DNA from: Megascapheus bottae
Lineage: Eukaryota; Chordata; Mammalia; Rodentia; Geomyidae
Direction: 5' to 3'
Length of the DNA: 64,000 nt
NCBI GenBank assembly: GCA_024803745.1
Contig: JANJXV010000194.1
Coordinates: 1,116,001 to 1,180,000 of the forward strand
The notes under the pieces were generated by a model that worked only from the letters and a program-made list of their open reading frames with translations, ran no database searches and was not told the DNA's origin. Both the position numbers and the translations under genes were made by a program. Shown here one piece after another: positions 21,990-32,689 of the stretch (positions are counted from its first letter, which is position 1; every line of letters starts with the position of its first letter).

Positions 21990-24266
21990 CTTTTTTTTCA
22001 GTTTTTTATTGTAATTAGTAAAAGGGTTAGATGATATTTGCCAGATAGAAGGTGCATTAATTCACATACATTGATACCCTTTCACATGTCTCGGTACCCA
22101 TTTCCCTCCAACCCCACACCCCCCACCCGTCTTGGTTTTCCCCCCTTAAGTATCAAATTTCAAATATCCAAATACAAATAAATTCAATATATAAGATAAA
22201 GTGAGATACTATACCAATATGGGATAACCAAGGGACAGCAAACGAAATGAGAGACAACATAGTACATTAAGGACAACAATCATTCATTATATGGCTTTTG
22301 TGTCAATATCCTGGAGGTCCTTTCAATTAGCTTCACATTATGTGGCCTTATATATGGCCTTTTGCTCTATTGACAATCTCTGTTAGTAGAGCCCAAGGTT
22401 TCTACTGATTATGACGAATGAGGGAAACCACTGTTCCTAAGTTCCTTTGAGTCTGGCTTACTTCACTTAATATGATTTGTTCTAAGTCTTTCCATTTCCT
22501 AACAAATGGGGCGATGTCATTCTTTCTGACAGCAGCATAGAATTCCATTGTATACAAATACCACAACTTGTTGATCCACTCATCAACTGAGGGACATCTG
22601 GGTTGGTTCCATATCTTTGCTATGGTGAATAGTGCTGCAAATAACATTGTTGTGCTAGTGGGTTTAGTATGCCCTTGTTTCTGGATTTTTGGGTAAATGC
22701 CAAGTAGTGGAATTGGGGGGCAATAGGGGAGTTGTATGTTTAGCGTTTTGAGGCACTGCCGCACTGCTTTCCATAGTGGTTGAACGAGTTTGCACTCCCA
22801 TCAACAGTGTAGTACTGATCCCTCCTGGCCACATCGCCTAGAGCATCTGTTGTCATTCATTTTCCTGATCCTGGCCATTCTAACTGGAGTGAGGTGGAAT
22901 CTTAGACTTGTTTTGATTTGCATTTCTTTTATGACCAGAGATGTTGAGCATTTCTTCATGTGTCTATAGGCAATTTTGTTTCTTCTTCAGAGAAGACTCT
23001 CTTAAGTCTTTGGCCCATTTTTAATGGGATGGGTGTTACTTTGGAGGTTAGTTTTGGAGTGATTCAATTTTTTGAGTTGTTGATATATTTTAGATATGAG
23101 GCCTTTGTCCGTTGTTTGGGTGGTGAAGATCTTCTCCCACTCTGTAGGCTTCCTGATTAGTTTACTAGCTATATCCGTTGCCATACAAAAGTTCTGCAGT
23201 TTAATGCAGTCCCACTTATCCAGCCTTTCTCTGATTTGTTGTGATTCTTGGTCCTTATTAAGAAAGTTTCGACCTCAGCCAAGGAGGCCTAGTGTATCTC
23301 CTATTCCTTCCTGTAAACTTTTCAGTGTGTCAGCTTTTACCTCCACGTCTTTGATCCATTTGGAGTTAATTCTAGTGCAAGGGGACAAAGAAGGATCCAA
23401 CTTATTTTTCTGCAGGTGTTTAACCAGTTCTGCCAGCACAACTTGTTGAAGAGGCTATCTTTCTTCCATTCTATTTTTTGGCTCCCTGGTCAAAGATTAT
23501 GTGGCCATAGGTCTGTGGTTTAATATCTGGGTCCGCAGTTCTACTGCAATGGACTTCAGGCCTGTTCTTGTGCCAGTACCAAGCTGTTTTGAGAATTATA
23601 GCTCTGTAATAGAGTCTTAAGTTTGGAATTGAAATTCCTCCAGCGCTGTTCTTTCTGGTAAGAAGTATTTTTATTATACGGGGTCTTTTATTATTCCATA
23701 TGAAATTTTGAATTGCCTCTTCTATTTCTTTAAAGAATGACATTGGGATGTTGATTGGTATTACATTGAATTTGTAGATAACCCTTGGCAAGATTGTCAT
23801 TTTCACAATGTTGCTTCTTCCAATCCAGGAGCATGGGAGGTTTTTCCCTTTCCTTAGTTCTGCTTTTATTTCCTTTTTTAGGGTTTTAAAGTTTTCATCT
23901 AAACAGTCCTTTACATTCTTAGTTAAGCTAATTGCTAGGTACTTTATTTTCTTTGAGGCTACTGTGAAAGGAATTTCTTTCCTGATTATTGCCTCGTTCC
24001 TCTCAGTGTTGGCGTAAAGTAAGGTAGTTGATTTGTGAGGGTTCATTTTATGGCCTGTTACCCTTCCAAGTCTTTGAATCAGCTCAAGGAGCTTGGGAGT
24101 AGAGTCTATAGGATTCTTTAAGTACAGAATCATGTCATCGGCAAAGAGGGATAGTTTTATTTCCTCTTTCCCTACTTGGATCCCCTTTATGCTTGCTTCT
24201 TGCCTTATTGCACTGCCTAGGAATTCTAGTACTATGTTAAAAAGGAGTGGAGGGAGTGGGCATCCT
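21990..24266 (-). mobile_element. L1 retrotransposon, array unit 4, cut inside ORF2
   Basis: The 3' 2.3 kb of the same L1: poly(A) end, 3' UTR and ORF2 back to the reverse-transcriptase core. Similarity stops at 'gggagtgggcatcct' (24266), where the full elements continue 'tgtctcgttcc'. The identical junction at 58731 in the duplicate shows that it predates the segmental duplication. Confidence 0.92.
22402..24266 (-). pseudogene. L1 ORF2 C-terminal two-fifths, unit 4
   Basis: Open from the cut at 24266 through FADD to 23471, where a missing T in a T-run shifts the frame after GAKK. The terminal piece 22402-22764 reads ...SVDEWINKLWYLYTMEFYA.... The Cys cluster just upstream is damaged ('catcgcctagagc'). 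Confidence 0.85.
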
Positions 24267-24289
24267 GAATGCTACCCCCTAGTACTTTA

Positions 24290-24455
24290 ATGCAAAGCTT
24301 TGGGCTGTGGCATTTTAAGCACAATTCAACGCTCTGTTTTTTGCTGGTTAATTAGAGGTAAAAATCTTATGGAATGTATTGCGTGGCTGATTTTCAACTG
24401 GAATCCTCAGTTCTCAGCTTATCTTGAGTAGCTAGGATTACAATACTTTTACAAC
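24290..24455 (-). repeat. Old B1/ID SINE remnant
   Basis: Weak but ordered match in reverse complement: 'gtagctaggattac', 'gctgattttcaactggaatcctcag' and 'ctggttaattagaggtaaaaatct'. It lies directly after the L1 cut. Confidence 0.55.
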
Positions 24456-25544
24456 ATGTATGCTCATACACATTGCTTCTGATCCAAACACTCATTGTTC
24501 AATTTAACTAACAAGATGTGAGGAACGATGATTGACTGTAATTTACTAGATGGGATTCTAGTGAGTATATATTTCCACTTCCACTCTGAAGCCAGGGAAA
24601 TGTTTCTGGTACATGTTTCAACTATCTCCCAAAGAGGAAATAATATGTGAGTACGTTTGGTAGTATTTCAGATAGGAGATGGACTTTGGTGTTTGGAACC
24701 TGTTGGGCAGAGTGTATCAGCTGGGCTGTGATAACAGAGATGATGTTACAGACAGTAATATCTTCATCCCAGACAGACTTAGTCCAGATCCTTGGATTTC
24801 AGGCCTTGAGTAGATAGAATTACAAGTGTGAGCTGCCACCACCACCTGGTTCATTTTGGAAACCTTAATTGCTTCTCATTTGTTCCTTTCCTTTTTTGGA
24901 AGATTGATCTAAGCTGGCTGATTGTGCATCACAATGAAGTGATTGGCCTCAGGAATTGCAAATATTTGTTTCATCAGCACGGAATGAATGAAGTTGATCT
25001 AAACCCAATAGTATTTTCCTTCTGATAAATAGGGAACTTACTTATATCATTTTTCCTTGCCTTTGCTTTCCCAAAGCAAACAACATGTTTCTTAAAAACT
25101 ATACTTCATGAGAATATTATAATTAGAAGCTATCTTCTGCACACTTCAGAATAGTCCTTGCATTTATAAACTTATATTACAATATTAGGTAGAAGAATGG
25201 TGACTGTTAGTTTCATAACTACTTCATATGTTTTACTCTTTAAGGCTCATTAAGTCAAGAAGGGATTAAATATATTTATATAATAGTAGAACATAGCTCC
25301 TGCTAATTTGATGTGTGTGCAGATGATACACAGATTTATTAGGATTACTCAAAAGTTTTCTTCAAATTTTCAGTAGTAGACTGCTATGCTAACTGGTAGG
25401 TGATAGTAATGATGCTGAAATTCTATGAATCAGCTATGAAGCAGAATTTCAGGGGAGAGTATTTGCTAGGGACTTAATTTCTAAGATGCATATGAAGAAT
25501 ATTGAACTATAACACCAAATGATGGAGGACTCAGCGTCACATTT
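24456..25544. other. Unique AT-rich sequence
   Basis: No gene seen. A 65-base B1 fragment (-) sits at 24785-24850 ('gagctgccaccaccacctgg' end). The longest open stretch (24828-25025, plus) has no recognisable product. The whole segment is repeated at 58920-60010. Confidence 0.6.
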
Positions 25545-25770
25545 TGTTGTTTTATGCAAGTCCTGGGACTTGAACCCAGGGCCTGGGAACTGTCCTTAAA
25601 AGTTTTTTTTTGCTTCAGGCTAGTGTTCTACCACTTTATCCACAGCTCCACTTCCAGATTTTTGGTAATGAACTGTAAATCAGAATATCAGGCAATTTGT
25701 TTGGGCTGGATTCAAACCTGATTCTGTGTAGATAGGATTCCAAGTGTGAGCGCACAGAGCCTGGCTAGTA
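25545..25770 (-). repeat. B1-ID composite SINE
   Basis: Reads, in reverse, from 'agccaggctctgtgcgctca' (B1 start) to 'cccaggacttgcataa' (ID end). A T-run in the middle reflects an internal A-rich joint. Confidence 0.7.
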
Positions 25771-25774
25771 TCAT

Positions 25775-26012
25775 TCATCATTCAAGTCATGGGACTGCAA
25801 TTCTGCACCTGGGTCTTGTCACTGAGCTTTTCAGCTCAAGACTACTGCCCTATCCCTTTTGCCATAGGGCCACTTCTGGGTTTCTGGTGGTTAATTGGAG
25901 ATAAGAGTCACATGGACTTCAGTGCTCAGGCTGACTTTGAACTGCTATCCTTGGATCCCAGCCTCTTGAGCAGCTACATTTACAAGTGTGAGCCACCATA
26001 CCCGGCTAAATT
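25775..26012 (-). repeat. B1-ID composite SINE
   Basis: Clear copy: 'gagccaccatacccggct' marks the B1 5' end, 'gtggttaattggagataagag' the joint and 'caagtcatgggactgca' the 3' end. Directly adjacent to the previous SINE in the same orientation. Confidence 0.8.
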
Positions 26013-26300
26013 AGTTTTTCAGTTAATTTATTTTGTTAAGTCAATATATAGTTGGCATACGGTTACATAAGTAATGAACATATTTCTTAAGAAAATTGTT
26101 ATCCCCTCCCTCATTTTTCTCTGTTTTCCTACCCTCAGCCCCCTCTCCACCCAGATTGTTCAGTTCATTTCCGTTTAGTGTCTTCCAAGTATCACTGTTC
26201 AATTGGTTCACCCTTTTTCCTTTGTTTGTTTTTTTTTTACCATTTTATTATACCCTCTCCATTCCCCAAATCACATAAACCTATGTACAAGACACAGGGT
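26013..26300. repeat. Unclassified dispersed repeat, pyrimidine-rich
   Basis: The segment 'ggttacataagtaatgaac...aagaaaattgttatcccctcc' is echoed at 32725-32815 ('tgttacatatgtaatgagt...aacactgttaccccctcc') and, by duplication, at 60480-60770. The order is AT-rich, then TACCCCCTCC, then a C/T-rich tail. It resembles the end of an old retroelement, but I cannot name the family. Confidence 0.45.
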
Positions 26301-26429
26301 ACCCGAATTCAACACAGTGACTACAGAGAATAAAACTAAAGGGAAAAAGAAGAAAAGAGGTAAAAAGCAAAGAAAATGAAAGAACATCATACAGTACCTT
26401 AGAAGCAACAACACTGAAAAAACAAAACA

Positions 26430-26585
26430 TAAACCTTGGGCTGAAAATGAAGCTTGCCTAGCATGTATGAAACCCTGGATTCCATTCCTCAGCACCACAT
26501 AAACAAAAAACTGGAAGTGCCACTGTGACTCAACTGGCAGATTTCTAACGTTCAGCACAGAGTGTCTCCAAGTGACAAAAATCTG
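26430..26585 (+). repeat. ID-like SINE, degenerate
   Basis: 'ttgcctagcatgtatgaaaccctgg...cctcagcaccacata' followed by a second half around 'gtgccactgtgactcaactgg'. Paralog at 60905. Confidence 0.7.
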
Positions 26586-26667
26586 TCACATTTAAGTCAG
26601 GCTTCAAAACTTTGCTAGGAACCAGTTATGTGATTTGGAATAAAGTCCAGTTTTCAAAAAATCACTA

Positions 26668-26905
26668 GCCAGGCGCTGGAGGGTCATAATTGTCATTCTA
26701 CTAGCCAGGGAGAAGGTGATTCAAAGCCTTTGCAAGCAAAAAAAATGAAAACAAAAAAACTGTAAGATTCTACTCTCCACTTATCCACCCAAAAACTAAG
26801 TGGAGTTGTGGCTAAAACTGGTACAGCATTAGCCTTGAGGAAAAAGAACTAAGAGACCTTGCCCAGGTCCAAAGTTCAACCTCCCCACCAAGAAAGACAA
26901 AAAAG
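26668..26905 (+). repeat. B1-ID composite SINE
   Basis: Starts 'agccaggcgctggagggtcat', has an A-rich joint and an ID half ending 'ccaaagttcaacctcc', with an A-rich tail after 26895. Confidence 0.7.
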
Positions 26906-27719
26906 GAGTCCAGATACCTTAGTTTAAAAAGTATATCTGGATATCTTAGTAGATTTTTCTGATCTTTCCTCATTCATCTGATGGAACCACATAATCTTGA
27001 TCCTGATCTGACTAAGAGCCTGCATTGTGCTTAATAAATTCATTCCACATATTCCAGTAGAATCTGGACAGCTAACAGCCACTTACCAATGCTTTATTCT
27101 ACGTTTAGGCCAGTATGTCTTCATACCATCTACACAGTCAGCTATATCATCTTTCCAGAAGTATCATTGAGTGTAGAACACTCAGAACTAAAATAATTGC
27201 ATAAAGATGTAATAAAAACCCTTGATTCATTAAGAAAATTTCTGTACCACTTAGAGCAAGTACATTAGTGGTGTTTACCTCTAGCCTCTTTTTTAAAAAA
27301 TTTATTAACATTGAATTTTACATCATATTTCAAATGTCATGTTTAACCAACAAGTATTCAAGAAGGGAATCGCTATACAATCACTGGCACATAGATTTTA
27401 GAATATAGTAAAAATTAAGCTGAGTCTTTGTATGTCATAGATACAGATTAATCTATAATAAAACACATGTCTATAGAGTGTATAGTCTATCCTAGATTTT
27501 TATGTCTATGTAGTTATGTTTATATCTCCAAAATTATGTCCAGAACTTTGGGTATCAACTATTCAATCATCGCTCTACTACTGTTTGAAACTAATATCTA
27601 TATATTAAGGATACCATGTACCTTTTGTTCCTTGGTCTTGACTTATCTCACTCAACAGGATTCACTCTAATTTCATCCACTACCCCAAAAATGCCATTAT
27701 TATTTTTTTCTGTGCAGAT
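26906..27719. other. Unique AT-rich sequence
   Basis: No gene or named repeat seen. It is the same in the duplicate (61370-62185) except for a few substitutions. Short open stretches on the plus strand (27467-27670) lack any recognisable feature. Confidence 0.6.
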
Positions 27720-28303
27720 CTTCTTTTTATGTATTTATATTTATTGTAATTTATAGAAGGGTTACATTATATTCACCAGATAGAAGGTGCATTACTTCTC
27801 AAACTTTGATACCCCATGTAATGATATGGTCCCCATTTCCCTTCCCCTACCCCCATTCATGTTCATTTCCCCCCTTCCCTATCCAATTTCAAATAACCAA
27901 TTAGGCACATATGAAATATATCAGAAAACAAGGTGAAATATTGTAACAATATGATATAACCAAGGGATAGCAAAAGAGATAAGAGATCACATAGTTCATT
28001 AAGGACAACAATCACTCATTATATGAGTTTTGTTTCTTTATCTTGGAGGTCCTTACATTTAGTGTCATACTATTTGTCACGATGTCTCTAGATTTTGTTC
28101 TATTGTTAATCTCTGGTAGCAGAGCCCAAGGTTTCTACTGAATTTGACAAATGAGGGAGACTCTTGGGCCTATGTTGCTTTGAGTTTGGCTTACTTCACT
28201 TAATATGATTTTTTCCCTTTTCTTCCACTTCCCCGAGAATGCCATTATTTTGTCTTGTCAGTTGGCTATATATCATTCCATTGTGTGTGTGTGCGTTTGT
28301 GTG

Positions 28304-28338
<35 letters not shown>

Positions 28339-28405
28339 GCGTGTATCACATTTTTTGTAGTAGGGCATCTGGTTGTTTCCATCATCCAACCTCATTTTCT
28401 ACAGA
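27720..28405 (-). mobile_element. L1 3' fragment of a second, older subfamily
   Basis: Antisense L1 3' UTR ('attgtaatttatagaagggttac...', C-rich block at 27840-27880) reaching the ORF2 end. It is a different subfamily from the array L1: ordered similarity, but many mismatches. A (GT)n tract sits inside it. Another L1 fragment abuts its 5' side. Confidence 0.8.
28281..28345 (+). repeat. (GT)n microsatellite inside L1
   Basis: GT repeats with GC and GTTT interruptions. It lies where the L1 sequence reads 'ccattgtgtacaa', so it probably grew from that GTGT seed. The duplicate copy (62749-62802) is purer. Confidence 0.9.
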
Positions 28406-28417
28406 TATTTTTATAGT

Positions 28418-29545
28418 CTCTTTTTTATTTTCAGGGTAATGTATAGAGGGGTTACGATTACATTTACAGGTAGTTGACTGCATTACTTCTCACACATTTA
28501 TTCCACTCCACATATTTTTGTCCCCAATTCCCTCTCCCCTCCCCTTCCCAATCATCTTGTTTCCCCCCTTCCCTTTCCTATTTGACATAAACAAATAAAC
28601 ATATATACAATATGCCAGGGAAAATCAGATACAGTAACAATCTGACATTAACCAAAGGGCAAAATAAGAGATGAGAAATAACATAGTAGATTAAGGACAA
28701 AAATCACACAAGATTAAGAGCAACGATGACACAAGGTATAGCTCTTGTTCCCATATCCTAGAGATCCTTTCATTTAGCCTCATCCTATATGACCTTATAT
28801 ACCTAGGTTTTTGAGTTATTGTAATCCTCTGCTAGGAGAGTCCTAGATGTGAACTAATTATTACAAATGAGGGAAACCATTGAGCTTATGTTTCTTTGGG
28901 TCTGGCTGCTTCACTTAATATGAATTTTTCCAAGTCTTTCCATTTCCTTACAAATGGGGCGATGTCATTCCTTCAGATGGCAGCATAGCATTCCATTGTG
29001 TATAAGTACCACATCTTCTTGATTCAGTCATCTACTGAGTGGCATCTGGGTTGGTTTCATATCTTTGCTATGGTAAATAGTGCTGCAATGAGCATCATTG
29101 TGGTAGTGGCTTTAGTATGTCCTTTTTTCTGGACAATTGGGTAGATGCCAAGTAGTGGATTTGCTGGATCATAGGGGAGCTCTATGTTCAGTCTTTTGAG
29201 GAACCACCACACTGCTTTCCCTAGTGGTTGAACGAGTTTACACTCACACCAACAGTGTAGGTGTGATCCCACCTGGTCACTTCCCCACCAGTATCTCTTA
29301 TTAGATTTTTTGATAATGGCCATTCTGACTGGAGTCAGGTGGAATATCAAAGTTGTTTTGATTTTCATTTCCCTTATTGCTAGAGATATGGAGCATTTCT
29401 TCATGTGTCTAAAGCCCATTTTAATTTTTTCTTCAGAGAATACTCTTTTAAGTCTTTAGCCCACCTTTTAATAGGATGGTTGTTTCTTTGAAGATTTGTT
29501 TGGGAGAGATTCATTTTTTTCAGCTATAGATATATTTTAGATAAC
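28418..29545 (-). mobile_element. L1 3' fragment with ORF2 C-terminus
   Basis: Second antisense L1 end, starting with its A-tail remnant ('ttttttatttt') and 'gggtaatgtatagaggggttac', reaching into ORF2. The open piece 29057-29419 carries the Cys/His cluster in the form GSDQVGSHLHCWCEC and continues PLLGIYPIVQKKGHTK. The first Cys pair is partly lost. 5' truncated near 29545. Confidence 0.85.
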
Positions 29546-29574
29546 TACATATATTTTTGTAGAAAAAAGAATGG

Positions 29575-29712
29575 AAGCCATCATGCTGGCTCACAACTTA
29601 ATTTCAGCTACTTAGGAGGCTCAGGGCTTAGGATCACAGGTCAAAGCCAACCAGGGCCCTACAGTGTGTGAGATCAAACTCTGTGAACATACAATGACTG
29701 TAAGAGGAATCT
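29575..29712 (+). repeat. B1-like SINE fragment
   Basis: 'catgctggctcacaactta...agctacttaggaggctcag...caaagccaaccagggc' follows the B1 monomer order. Confidence 0.65.
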
Positions 29713-29714
29713 CA

Positions 29715-29922
29715 CTGCCTGGGAATGTAGCCTAATGGTAGAGTGCTCACCTAGAATGCATGAAGACCTAGGTTCTATTCACCGGTACCGCATATTCAGA
29801 AAAAAGCTAGAAGTGGCGCTGTGTTTCAAGAGGCAGAGCACTCACCTTGGGCAAGCGAGTCCAATGAAAATGTCTAGGCCCTGAGTCCAAGCCGTAGGAC
29901 TGGCAAAAAGAAAAAAAAGAGC
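29715..29922 (+). repeat. ID-dimer SINE
   Basis: Good copy: 'ctgggaatgtagcctaatgg', 'attcaccggtaccgcatat', second half 'gtggcgctgtgtttcaagagg', tail 'ggcaaaaagaaaaaaaaga'. Confidence 0.8.
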
Positions 29923-30014
29923 AATCTTACTTAAGTAACAAGGAATGTACCCTATATTTATACAGACTGAAAAATTCATTAAGAAATTAGAAAATATGTA
30001 TAAAGTGCATAATT

Positions 30015-30110
30015 TCTTTTGTGTGTTGGCACTGGGTCTTCAGCTGAGTGCTTCAGCTCTATCCCTGACCTTTTCTGCTCAAGGCTAGCACTCTACCAAT
30101 GCAGCCCCAA
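30015..30110 (-). repeat. ID-like SINE fragment
   Basis: 'gctcaaggctagcactctacc' and 'tccctgacc' in reverse orientation. Only one half survives. Confidence 0.6.
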
Positions 30111-30329
30111 ATCAACTATCTTCAATTGAGATATAAGCGATGAATATTTCAGGGTGCTTCATGAAAAACATTTTTATAAATTGAAACTTTCAACACAGTC
30201 TTATTTTAGTATGAATGTTGAGATGGGAAGAGACAGAAAAAGTGAAATGTTTCCTGATCCCCATAGAGAAGAGACTCAGCAGAACCACTGTGGTCTGCAG
30301 GCTTCTTTGTGAGTTTTGTTTGCTTGTTT

Positions 30330-30545
30330 GATTTTTGTCAATTGTGGGGCTTGAACTCTGGGCCTGGGCACTGTCCCTGAGCTCTTCAGCTCAAGGCTAG
30401 TGCTTTAATCTGTGAGCCACAGTGCCACTTCTGGTTTTTCTGGCAGTTAACTGGGTACTTTGGCTGGCTTTAAACTTTGATTCTCAGATCTTAGCCTCCT
30501 GAGTAGCTAAGATTATAGGTGTGAGGTACCATCACCAGGCTGCTG
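30330..30545 (-). repeat. B1-ID composite SINE
   Basis: Full order in reverse: B1 half ends at 'accatcaccaggct' and the ID half at 'tcaattgtggggcttgaac', with a T-rich tail upstream. Confidence 0.8.
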
Positions 30546-30904
30546 CTCTGTTACTATGCAGGTTCTGGATCAAGAACTTCAAGTTCTTACTTCAATTTTT
30601 TCTTCTCTTGCCTGATACTCTGCCATTTCAACGAAGCCCCAGTTCCTGGTCTTTGTTGGTTAATGAGAGATATTATGATTTTCTAATATTCAGAGCAATG
30701 ATTATAAAACCCAGCATTTTACTTACTTGAATAAATTAAGAGACAGGACCTAGTGAGATGGAAAACAAAATTTTTTTTCAAGTTGCTATCCTGTTCTAAT
30801 GCATAAGTCTGGCTATTTTGCTTACACACAAATATGTATTTTACCAATTTCTACTCTATTTTTGCTTAGCTTACATCCACCACTGCCATTCCATAGATTT
30901 TGTT

Positions 30905-31180
30905 GTTGTTGTCTGCGGTGCTTGAAATCTGTGCCTGGGCTGTTCCTCAGATCTTCAGTTCAATGCCAGTGCTCTACTACTTTTGATTTGGCCAGTCCTG
31001 GCCTTGAACTCAGGGACTGAGCACTGTCCTTATATTTTCTCAAGGCTAGGGCTCTACCACTTCAGCCTCAGCACCACTTCCAGCATTTTTCTATGTATGT
31101 GATATTGAGGAATTGAACCCAGGTCTTCGTGCATGCTAGGCAAGCACTCTACCACTAGGCCAAACTCCCAGCCCAAAATT
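30905..31180 (-). repeat. ID-like SINE fragment followed by an ID-dimer SINE
   Basis: 30905-30980 is a partial ID half. 30985-31180 is a good reverse ID dimer with 'gcatgctaggcaagcactc', ending 'caaactcccagccc'. Confidence 0.75.
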
Positions 31181-31204
31181 ATTCATCATTACTATTAGCT
31201 ATCT

Positions 31205-31450
31205 TCTTTTTTTTATTATTGATTCGTCATGTTGCTTGGACATTGGGCCTGGACTGTCCCTGACCTCTTCAGCTCAAGGCTAGCGCTCTTCCTCTACAGC
31301 TCCATTTTTGGTTTCTGGTAGTTAATTGGTGATGTAAGTCTCACAAACATATGTGTCCAGGCTGGCTTTGGGCTTTGAACCAAGATCCTCCAATCTCAGT
31401 CTCCATAGTAGGTAGAATTACACGCTTCAGCCAGCAGTGCCTGACTATTT
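31205..31450 (-). repeat. B1-ID composite SINE
   Basis: T-rich tail at 31205-31220, ID half 'tcagctcaaggctagcgctc', B1 half to 'cagccagcagtgcctgact'. Confidence 0.75.
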
Positions 31451-31454
31451 GATG

Positions 31455-31578
31455 TCTCTGTCTCTGTCTCTCTGTCTGTCTGTCTCTGTCTGTCTGCCTG
31501 TCTGTCTCTCTGTCTCTCTTTCTCTCTCTCTGTCTCTGTCTCTCTCTCTCTGTCTCTCTCTGTCTCTCTGTCTCTCTG

Positions 31579-31653
<75 letters not shown>

Positions 31654-31662
31654 GTCTCTCTT
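31455..31662 (+). repeat. (TC)n / (TCTG)n microsatellite
   Basis: About 200 bases of CT repeats with TCTG interruptions at the left, purer TC at the right. It abuts the 3' tail side of the next reverse SINE, so it probably arose from that SINE's tail. Confidence 0.95.
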
Positions 31663-31664
31663 TT

Positions 31665-31960
31665 GGTTGTAAGACTTTAATTGTGCACCTGGGCAGTGTC
31701 CCTGGGCTCTTCAGCTCAAGGCTACAACCTTAAACACCTTGAGCCACATTGTCACTTCTGGTTTTCTGGTGCTTAAGTGGAAGTAACAGTTTCATGGACT
31801 TTAGTGTCTGGCCTGGCTTTGAACTGTGATCCTCAAAACCCAAACTTCTGAGATCATTTCCAGCTTTTTTTTTGGTGTAAGTGGTACAGAGTAATTGAAC
31901 ACAGGGCTTTGTGCATACTAGGCAAGCAAACTACCACTAGTGTGCACTCCAGCCTTAGAT
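31665..31960 (-). repeat. B1-ID composite SINE plus ID-like fragment
   Basis: 31665-31860 has the ID half 'tcagctcaaggctacaacc' and a B1 half with 'ggcctggctttgaactgtgatcc' order. 31865-31960 is a separate ID half ending 'gcactccagcc'. Confidence 0.7.
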
Positions 31961-31984
31961 AAGGGCTTTCTTTTTCTTTTTCTT

Positions 31985-32320
31985 TTTTTCCCTCATGGGG
32001 CTTGAACTCTGGGCCTGGATGTTTACCTTAAGCTCTTCAGCTCAAGGCAAGAGCTCTACCACTTGAGGCACATTGCCATTTTGAATTTTCTGGATTATTT
32101 GGAAATAATATTCTCACAGATTTTTATGCCTGGGCCGTCTTTGAACCTCGATCCTCCAGGGTAGCTAGGATTACCAGAGTAAGCCACCAGTCACGGGCAT
32201 TAAATTATTATTTTTTGCATGTCCTATGGCTTCAACTCATGGCCAGAGCACTATCCTAGGGCTTGCTCAAGGATAGCACTTTACTTCAGCCAGCCAACTC
32301 CCGGTCCAAATAGGCCACTG
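31985..32320 (-). repeat. B1-ID composite SINE plus ID-like fragment
   Basis: 31985-32200 is a reverse composite ending 'agccaccagtcacgggca'. 32215-32320 is a degraded ID half ('gctcaaggatagcacttta'). Confidence 0.7.
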
Positions 32321-32449
32321 TTGAAGCTAGAATTACAGAGATCGGCCATAATACTGGCATGTTGTTATCTAAGTATATAATTTTTCTTCTATTTTTGATG
32401 GCTTTTCCTTAGTGAACATATTTCCTACATATTTTATGGAAAACTTCCT

Positions 32450-32660
32450 TCCCACTGGGGCCATAAGTTAAGCCTAGTGGAAGCGTTCTTGCCCAGCATG
32501 AATGAAGACCCAAGTTCAATTCCTCATCACAACATTGATAAAAAAAATAAAAGTGGTGCTGTGGCACATGTGATAGAACTTGCGCCTTAAGAATAAACAA
32601 AAACAAAAACAAGGATCGTGCTCAGGTCCTGAGTCTAAGCCCAGTACTGGCAAAAAAAAA
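32450..32660 (+). repeat. ID-dimer SINE
   Basis: 'taagcctagtggaagcgttc', 'caattcctcatcacaacat', A-rich joint, second half with 'gtggtgctgtggcacatg', tail 'ggcaaaaaaaaa'. Confidence 0.75.
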
Positions 32661-32689
32661 TTCTGCCCAAAGTAGACATTTAAACTTAT

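Larger units (their letters stand above)
1..24266. repeat. Tandem array of L1 + Ral-GDS-like exon units, period about 7.4 kb
   Basis: Four head-to-tail copies are visible: 1-7150 (its L1 3' end lies outside the window), 7151-14558, 14559-21989 and 21990-24266 (L1 cut short). Each unit reads, on the plus strand, L1 3' end to L1 5' end, then a spacer of about 1.4 kb with an ID-dimer SINE (-), (CAT)n, an ID-dimer SINE (+) and a plus-strand exon with a GT splice donor. The L1 joins the spacer at the same base in every unit, after a 'ctacaactttc' context, so the copies arose by DNA duplication and not by repeated L1 insertion. Base 1 of the window matches about base 7423. Copies differ by scattered substitutions and small indels. 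Confidence 0.93.
18468..29541 (+). repeat. Segmental duplication, copy A
   Basis: This block matches 52953-64000 in the same orientation. Offsets in the unique part are close to 34465 bp (for example the junction at 24266 against 58731). Outside the array, line-by-line comparison shows only about one mismatch or small indel per 60-100 bases. It contains unit 3 from within the L1 endonuclease region, the truncated unit 4 and about 5.3 kb of non-array sequence. The match may run past 29541, because copy B ends at the window edge. Confidence 0.92.

Noticed and set aside
28281..28345. Possible CRISPR-like or satellite repeat structure
   Set aside because: Simple (GT)n. No spacer/repeat periodicity anywhere in the window.
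29715..29922. A tRNA gene (box A/B-like motifs)
   Set aside because: It is an ID-type SINE with an A-rich tail, a dimeric structure and many diverged copies. No cloverleaf with a usable anticodon.
31437..31733. A 98-codon Ser/Leu-rich open frame
   Set aside because: Produced entirely by the (TC)n microsatellite.
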